Source: Nymphaea colorata (taxonomy: Eukaryota; Streptophyta; Magnoliopsida; Nymphaeales; Nymphaeaceae). From it: a stretch of 64,000 nt of DNA. Under the pieces are notes generated by a model, which was not told where the DNA came from, searched no databases, and worked only from the letters and a program-made list of their open reading frames with translations. The stretch covers positions 3,548,001-3,612,000 of the forward strand of contig NC_045150.1 in NCBI RefSeq assembly GCF_008831285.2, written 5' to 3'. This document shows, piece by piece, positions 58,054-64,000 of this stretch. Each line of letters starts with the position of its first letter. The stretch's first letter is position 1. The position numbers and the translations under genes are program-made.

Positions 58054-58427
58054 GCTTGGGGACAAGCTCGATCTGAGGAGGGTGGGGTTGATACGAGCCT
58101 ACCTAGAGCTCGTACTTCCCACGTTGGCACCTCCACCGAAGGCGTTCATATTTGTTGTGAGGCTAACTTTTGTGTTTACGAGCAGGTGGGCGTGGCTTCG
58201 GAGGGGGGAGAAAATCTTAGGGAGGTTATCTATCCAAAAGCTTTTAAGGCAGATTCTAGAAGAGGCGGATTTTTCTCTTGAGAGGTTAACTCCTCAAGCA
58301 TAGCGGTAGAGGCTTCAACCGGCTTTGGCGTATCTTGGCATTGTGAGGTTAAGAGTGCAAGATTCATAAAAGACCTAGGTGACCTTTACCTAGGAGACCT
58401 AGACCCACCATGTCTAGGTGTGGAAGA

Positions 58428-58577
58428 CCTATCCTCACCTAGCCTAGATGAGGAAGGCCCGGACTCACCTAGTCTGAAAGAAGAAGGCCTGGACTTACTT
58501 AGCCTAGATGAGGAAGGACCAGACTCACCTAGTCCAGAAAAGGAAGACCTAGGCTGACCTGGCTTAGAAGAAGGTGG
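58428..58577 (+). repeat. 30-bp minisatellite in the 3' LTR (five units)
   Basis: Same array as 43361-43507, with the same number of units and the same order of variants, so it existed before insertion and has not changed length since. Confidence 0.85.
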
Positions 58578-58827
58578 GTGGGCTCGGCATGGAGAGGAGA
58601 TCACTTCAGCCTAGCATGACTCAGGTGTCTTGGGCTCGAGCCCACTTCACAGATCAGACATGCGAAGCTTAGGCGGACCTGGGCAAGGTGGGGGCTTAAT
58701 CCCCAAATCAGATTTAGACATTTGCTTAAGTTTATTTGATTCATTTGCTTTAGTACCGCTTTCTTTACATGATTCAGTTTGTTGGCGTCTCGTCTCGAGA
58801 CCTTGTTTGGAACCGGTTTGGCACTTG

Positions 58828-58835
58828 TATATAAG
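58828..58835 (+). promoter_or_regulatory. TATA box of the 3' LTR
   Basis: TATATAAG, identical in context to 43757-43764. Confidence 0.6.
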
Positions 58836-61800
58836 CCAAAACTGAGACACTTTCATCATTCTTGCTTAAAAAAATTTGAGTTTTCTCTCCCCTTCTGCGT
58901 GAGGAGTTTCCTTGGGCCCTAGGCCGTGGCTTCCATGGAAGTAATACACTTTAATACTCACCAAGCCGTGAGGATATTGCAGACCTTTGAACAATTAATG
59001 GCTGCCGGTAGCCATTGACGACAGAGTTCTACATCGTACCCGAACCAAGGAGACCTTGGATAGGCAGCCATGCCTTCACCTTGAACACGAAGGTGTTGAG
59101 AGGCGTCTGCTCTAGAGGGTGTTGAAGAAGGTGTTCAGCCCGTGGTTTTGGCCGTCATCATCTTCAACTTGGACATGCGGCGGGATCTCTTCCTCAAGCT
59201 AAGTATCCCATCTTCCGAATTCTTAGTGGAGGAGTTCTCGGCTTCGCCTTACCCATGACATCAACGATGATCCAGACCTTGTATTCATGATCACATCTCG
59301 TCTAACTGGGTTTGGACCAGCGGTATTGATTGGAGAGGAAGATCTAGTTTTGGAGGCATCGTGAGGAAGAGAAGAAGCATTTGGTTGCCCTCACGGACAG
59401 CCGCCTAAATTCCTATCTTGCTCTGGTATTTCTTGGCTAGGTATGGTGTCCTAAGATTACATTTGAAGACTCGATTTTTGAGGCCAAATCTTGGAACGAC
59501 AAAGACAGCAAAGAAGATATCCCATGGAGAAGAAGAGAAGAAAACGCGGGGAGGAAACGCGGTTCTCGGTTTCTGAAAATAGCGACAGGACATATCTCTG
59601 TTCAGAAAGAGATTACCGGAGATCCACTGGGACTTTTTAGGCGTGCCATAACTCATTGGAAATCTCTCAACCTCCTCTACAACATACTAAAATTTCAGGC
59701 AGATCTAACCACGTCAAGGCAGTCAAAACCACGATGGAAGTCGGCTGTTTCCACCGCCACTTGCAGAAGCTGTTTCCGGCGATTCCCTTAGAGTTTTTAG
59801 GCTAATAATATACCGTTGGATTCATAATTAAAAGTTCTATAACATATCCAAAAATCAAGGTATTTTGAATTGATTTGACCATCGAAACCTTGTCTGCAAT
59901 TTCCATGAGCCTGTCAGCCTGTTTGCCGGATTTCATGGTGTATTTCAGAAAACCGGCCAACATTCCGGCCACTTCCGGCAAGAGCAGACACTTGGGTGAC
60001 TAATCCCTATCCTACCCCTACTGTGAATTAATTTGCTTTGGATTAATTAATATTTCGCATGGGTATTCTCGTCCAAGAGAGCTCTCGTAAACCCTAGCGC
60101 ATAAGGGGGTGAAGAAGGCAACCTTTGGCACTGTCCAGCTTTCCAAATCCATTTCCGACACATTCGGAAGGTCAGATCCACAGCTGATTGACAAGGAGGA
60201 CAGGTGGCACCACGTAGAAAGAGGCGCCAACAGCTAGGGTGATGAACAAGAAGAAAGGAAAGCGTGCCAAGTGTCCTTAGCGCCCTAAAAGGAAGCTTCT
60301 ATGCGCACCTCCTTTCCTCATCTCTTTGGCTACAATTTTGGGAGGTGATCAGCTGCTAAATTCATGGAGGACAGGTGGCAACTCGAGGGGCAGGCACCTG
60401 CCATTTGGTCAACCATTAGCGACGGATTGAGAAGGGGAAGGAGATCGCGTGACCAAATCAAATCCTTTTCAAAAGGGGGAGGCGCGATCTTGCCAAATCC
60501 TCTCCTACTCTTTTGGAAAGAGGATTCCCATGCGCCTAGATACGTTGCACCTGGACGTCTCAGAAAAGGAAGGAGCTAGGTAGCAGCTCAGTGCAAGGAT
60601 ACGTGGAGGAGGATACCTCGTCCCTCCTTGGTGAGATCTACTTTCCTATTTCCTCTCCAACAGATAAGGAAAGACTTGATTTGTAGGCTAGGTGCATTGA
60701 ACCTAGACACCATCCAACTATGGCAAGAGTCCAGCAAAATCCTTGGAGATCCTCAACGATCACTCAAAGGAGATTCTTCCATGATCCAAGGATGGTGATA
60801 AGCATCCACATTTGGGAGCTTCTAGTCCACCATTGGAGATCCCGAGAAGCCGAGGTGATCAAGGAGGGAGACGACCGGAGTCCGACTAACATCCATCGCC
60901 GGAGCTTCAACCTTCTACGGAAAATGAGCAAAACATGCATGCTTAGGCGCTTCCTAGGCTTGCTCCCCTCTATCTATGTCACTTCCTAGGGGTTACTCGA
61001 TCAACCGGTGAAGTGCAATCACTCTTTTGAACTCATATACTTATTTGATTGGACTTTGATTGCTATTCTCTTGCATCTTCCCGTATGCCCATTGAAGAGG
61101 AACATGGCTGGTCCGTGGGCATAGAAGAGGTCGTGTAAGGTCGAGAAGGAGCCTCGATGTTAGCCGGCGTTCCTGCGATTGCATCCCCCTTTCTATACAA
61201 AAGACCGGGGTTAAATTGGTCTCACGGGTGAAGGCTTTCCCTCATTCGAAGTTGATTTCTTGTTAGCTTCGTAACTTGATACTTGCTGGTTTGCATTTCT
61301 TGATTAATTCCAGCAAGGGACGTAAGGTGGTAACCACTACCATGGGTGTGTTGCTGCCCGAGAGAGAAGGAACCACACTCGTCGAGCGAAATTGACGATA
61401 GCCTCCCCAATCGACACGTTGCTAGACTCTTGGGGTTGATTGGCAATCCGGTGACGATACTCCCCCTCTCTCTTACGTTGATTCCATGATAGAATCTTGA
61501 TTGCTCTTGTTTCGTTTGATTCAATCCAAGGGGAGTTTGCTGCCGATTCTTGAAGGTAGCGGAATACTGGAGAGCAACATCCTAGTTGCTGGAATCTCAT
61601 CTCTGGTGAGCACGTGGAGACCCCAAGCGAGGCCTTGGGAGGTAATCTCGGTTCACCCTATAGAATCGTGGGTCAAAGGTGTATTTGCTTTAGCCGTCTA
61701 CGGACACTACAACCGACTGGGGTCCCTCTTAGGCTGTGGGCTGAGGACACAACTCCCGAGTTGTAAGGTCTACTTAAGGGAAGGGTGTGGTTTGGCCGTC

Positions 61801-62096
61801 TAAGGATTGAATGACAGGATGGTTTGCAATGAATGTATGGTTGAGTGAGGAGAGAATTTCTATGTACGCTTCGGTTGTAATAAGCCTACCCAATTCATTC
61901 TAATTTTGTAGTAGGTTGAAATCGAGCTTGGGGAAGACACACTTGTACTCTCTTGACCTATCACTAAGCCGGGGTGACTGTCCGGCGGGAACCAATTCTT
62001 GTATTTAACATTTAAACCTATTAAACGGCAACCTCCTCCTAGATCTTGGAGAGGATCGGCATTGGTTCTACTTGCATTGGAGGTCCGGTCCTACCA

Positions 62097-62603
62097 AGTA
62101 CCTACCACCTGTTATTGGCTTCCCTTTCATGGGCGGCGTCGTCGAATATCCTAGTAGCTCCACTACTATGTGCCTCTGGTGTGGGCCTCAGCCCACGCCA
62201 ACCCTTGAAATCTTTTATTGTGATTTAGTTGAACTCGAGTTCAGGCACATGTCATAATCTAGGTCGATGTTCCACAAGCACTCATTCTAGTAAGCTAGAC
62301 ACATATAAGCACCCCTTAACCAAAATTTTCTGACTCTGCTTTTGCTTCATCCCTTCTGTCAGTCAACAGATCTAAGGGAGCCATTTCTTGAGGTGGCCAT
62401 GATCTCTCCCTTGTCCAAATCTAGAGCCATCTACGGCCGAATCATATGTTACACCTGTAACTCCTTGAAAGGGACTTATTAGGAAAAATGGGTCGATTTA
62501 AAAAAAAAAAGGATCTCGGATTTTTTACACCGTACAACCTCCTATCCTCCTCATTCGGGTAAACAGAGGGAGTTAGAGAGAACGAGAAAGGGTTGGAGAA
62601 CAA

Positions 62604-62606
<3 letters not shown>
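62097..62606. other. Right flank of the chromovirus, no gene recognised
   Basis: Starts with the second copy of the duplication agtac. Mixed composition. Open frames of about 60 codons at 62046-62257 straddle the LTR boundary and are not genes. A run of ten A near 62500 could be a poly(A) relic of a plus-strand insertion, but nothing else supports that. Confidence 0.35.

Positions 62607-62654
<48 letters not shown>
62607..62654. repeat. (GA)n microsatellite
   Basis: A run of about 17 AG units, a short interruption, then more AG units. It lies just downstream (on the minus strand) of the LINE coding end, within its presumed 3' UTR. Confidence 0.9.
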
Positions 62655-62825
62655 CTGATAAAATGAAAACTCATAGCAAAATTTGGGCACAAGAAGTCCC
62701 CTAAGTACAATAACAAACCACAAAAACAAAATAAAAGATGAATATACAAGACAATCGCACAGTAAACGAAAATAAGAAAAGGTGGAGAGAGAGTGGATGG
62801 ATGGCGCAGCACAGTCACCCAGCTG

Positions 62826-64000
62826 CAGATGGAGGACAGTGCCGTAACCGAAAAGCAAAATGGACATCCCCCTGCACTAGACGAGGCACAACATCCGGTG
62901 AAGAGAAGGTGCCCCTGAAGACCCTGTTGTTGCGCTCCTCCCAAATGTGCCACCAAGAGGAAATGAGCCACAACCTTCAGACTCACCCCCAAGAAGCAAA
63001 CAGGTGGGGCGAAGGAGAAAAGAGGAAAAGAAGGCGAATGGAGGGTGGGTCTGGAAGGTTGCTAATAATGGAAGGCTAAGCAAAGGTAAGAACACTCAAG
63101 AAGAAAGGACAAGTAGTAAAAAGGTGTACTCGAGACTCAGCTGCAGTGAGACAGAGGGGACACTGGTTAGCTAAATTGATGCTAAGGGGCTGTAAGTGGT
63201 CAAAAATATTAATGTGGCCTGCAAGAAGAAGCCAGACAAAAGCAATGACATGAGGAGAAGGGCCTGGGGACCAAACAGACCAAGGAGGGAGCGACGCAAT
63301 AGAAGAACCAAAAGAGGCCAGGTAGCAAGAAGAAAAAGTGAAACCCTGGGAAGGTGAAAGAGGCCAAGATGGGGGTGCAAAAGAAGGGAGGTAAGTAAGC
63401 CAGAGGAAAAGAGGAAAGGCAAAAAGCAGGTCGCACCAAAAGTGCGAGGGAGAAGTGTGAGAGATGGAGCTATCCCAAACACTAGGGGAAAGCATGTCAA
63501 ATTTGGAAAAAAAAAATAGGGTGATAGGAGAATACTCAATTGTCAGACACCACCACCAAAAACACAGGAAGGACTCACATGCCCGACTAAGGTTGGTAAA
63601 CATAGCACCCCCAAGCAAACGCTGAAGGGCCACCATATCCCAACGCGCAAGACAATCTGAAGGTCGATCACCATCCCAGATAAATTTATGAATAATCCTA
63701 TCAAACCTTCTCAGAATAGTCACAGGAGATCGAAAAACCACCAGGGCATGGAGGGGGACCGACGAAAGACAATGCTTGGCAAGAGTAATACGACCAGGGA
63801 GAGAAAGCAGTTTTCCCTGCCAACACTGAAGGCAATTCACAAGCTTCTGCTCCACTCCATTCCAAAAGGAGGGAGCAGGAGGTGCAAGCGTAATATGAAG
63901 ACCTAAATAGTCCATGGGTAGACCAGTAGCCTTACACCCAAAGCAAGCTTCCGTAAGAAGCTCCGTGGCTCGGTCCACGTGGATGAGAGAAAGTTGGCAT
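62826..64000 (-). pseudogene. LINE (L1-type) ORF2, C-terminal part
   Basis: On the minus strand an open frame runs from the window edge to 63076. It shows LPMDYLGLHI, KLLSLPGRITLAKHCLSSVP, RFDRIIHKFIWDGD and WDMVALQRLLGGAMF, the region after the RT fingers/palm in plant LINEs. A zf-RVT domain follows, with LLAGHINIFDHLQPLS and QCPLCLTAAESRVHLFTTCP. After a frame change, WWHIWEERNNRVFRG (about 62900-62960) is the usual tail of this protein. The catalytic YADD core and the endonuclease lie outside the window. The frameshift near 63070 makes it a relic. Confidence 0.8.

Larger units (their letters stand above)
43017..62096 (+). mobile_element. Chromovirus (Ty3/gypsy), 19.1 kb with nested insertions
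   Basis: LTRs 43017-47593 and 58089-62096, both TG...CA. The flanking duplication agtac is at 43012-43016 and 62097-62101 (perfect). A tRNA-iMet primer site lies at 47596, gag-pol in between, and the purine tract GAGGAGGGTGGGGT at 58075-58088. The interior is split by a copia element in gag. RT motifs ([20 protein letters not shown]) are closest to Reina-type chromoviruses, and a chromodomain-like end is present. LTRs of ~4 kb are much longer than I know for Reina. Removing the MITE, the copia element and one copy of each target duplication leaves about 13.2 kb. The coding region is heavily mutated. Confidence 0.9.
58089..62096 (+). repeat. 3' LTR of the chromovirus (4008 bp)
   Basis: Starts TGATACGAGCC after the purine tract and ends CCTACCA before the duplication agtac. 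Colinear with the 5' LTR except for the absent MITE and small indels. It includes a TATA box at 58828-58835. Open frames shared with the other LTR (for example 47061-47300 and 61501-61803) have no recognisable domain. Confidence 0.92.

Noticed and set aside
62046-62257. Protein-like stretch with an LPPVIGFPFMGG motif resembling a P450 N-terminus
   Set aside because: Short, begins in the LTR and crosses the insertion boundary; the resemblance is a few residues and likely chance.
63171-63539. Hydrophobic minus-strand open frame
   Set aside because: It overlaps the LINE ORF2 frame in another phase; the LINE frame has the recognisable domains.

Overview
This window looks like nuclear DNA from a flowering plant, from a gene-poor stretch built mostly of nested transposable elements. 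The evidence is plant-type LTR retrotransposons (Ogre/Tat-like, chromovirus, copia), hAT elements with plant-style termini, a plant LINE, and captured exons resembling plant sorting nexin 1 (SNX1). I cannot name the species. I see no intact host gene, rRNA, tRNA gene or CRISPR array.

Layout. (1) 1-15321: an Ogre/Tat-like Ty3/gypsy element whose left end is cut by the window edge. It has ~3.4-kb LTRs, an extra 5' ORF1, gag-protease, an apparent intron, and RT / RNase H / second RNase H / integrase. All coding parts carry stops or frameshifts. (2) 15322-20577: AT-rich sequence without genes. It holds a 650-bp hAT MITE (19055-19704, perfect 8-bp target duplication) and a minus-strand LTR plus primer-binding site (20108-20525). 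(3) 20578-26291: a 5.7-kb hAT element with a perfect 8-bp duplication and a decayed minus-strand BED/hAT transposase. (4) 26380-38522: a non-autonomous LTR retrotransposon with ~3.0-3.5-kb LTRs and only 2.4 kb of interior. Its right LTR is interrupted by a 3163-bp gene-capturing hAT element (33185-36347) carrying SNX1-like exons and one ankyrin-repeat exon. (5) 38523-43016: AT-rich sequence with one exon-like segment on the minus strand and a few small hAT-like or inverted-repeat elements. (6) 43017-62096: a 19-kb chromovirus bounded by a perfect 5-bp duplication (agtac), with ~4-kb LTRs. A GC-rich 520-bp hAT MITE sits in its left LTR and a 5.4-kb copia element (48428-53789, perfect duplication atgat) sits in its gag. 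(7) 62097-64000: flank, a GA microsatellite and the 3' part of a minus-strand LINE.

Relative ages can be read from the nesting. The copia element is younger than the chromovirus. The gene-capturing hAT is younger than the long-LTR element it interrupts, since the sister LTR lacks it. LTR pairs sampled by eye differ by about 3% (copia), 3-4% (Ogre, chromovirus) and 7-8% (non-autonomous element).

The most interesting object is the gene-capturing hAT. Its exons come from at least two unrelated host genes and most still have consensus splice junctions, so a chimeric transcript is possible. Next is the Ogre-like element, which keeps the whole Ogre architecture: ORF1, intron, dual RNase H and 3' tandem repeats.
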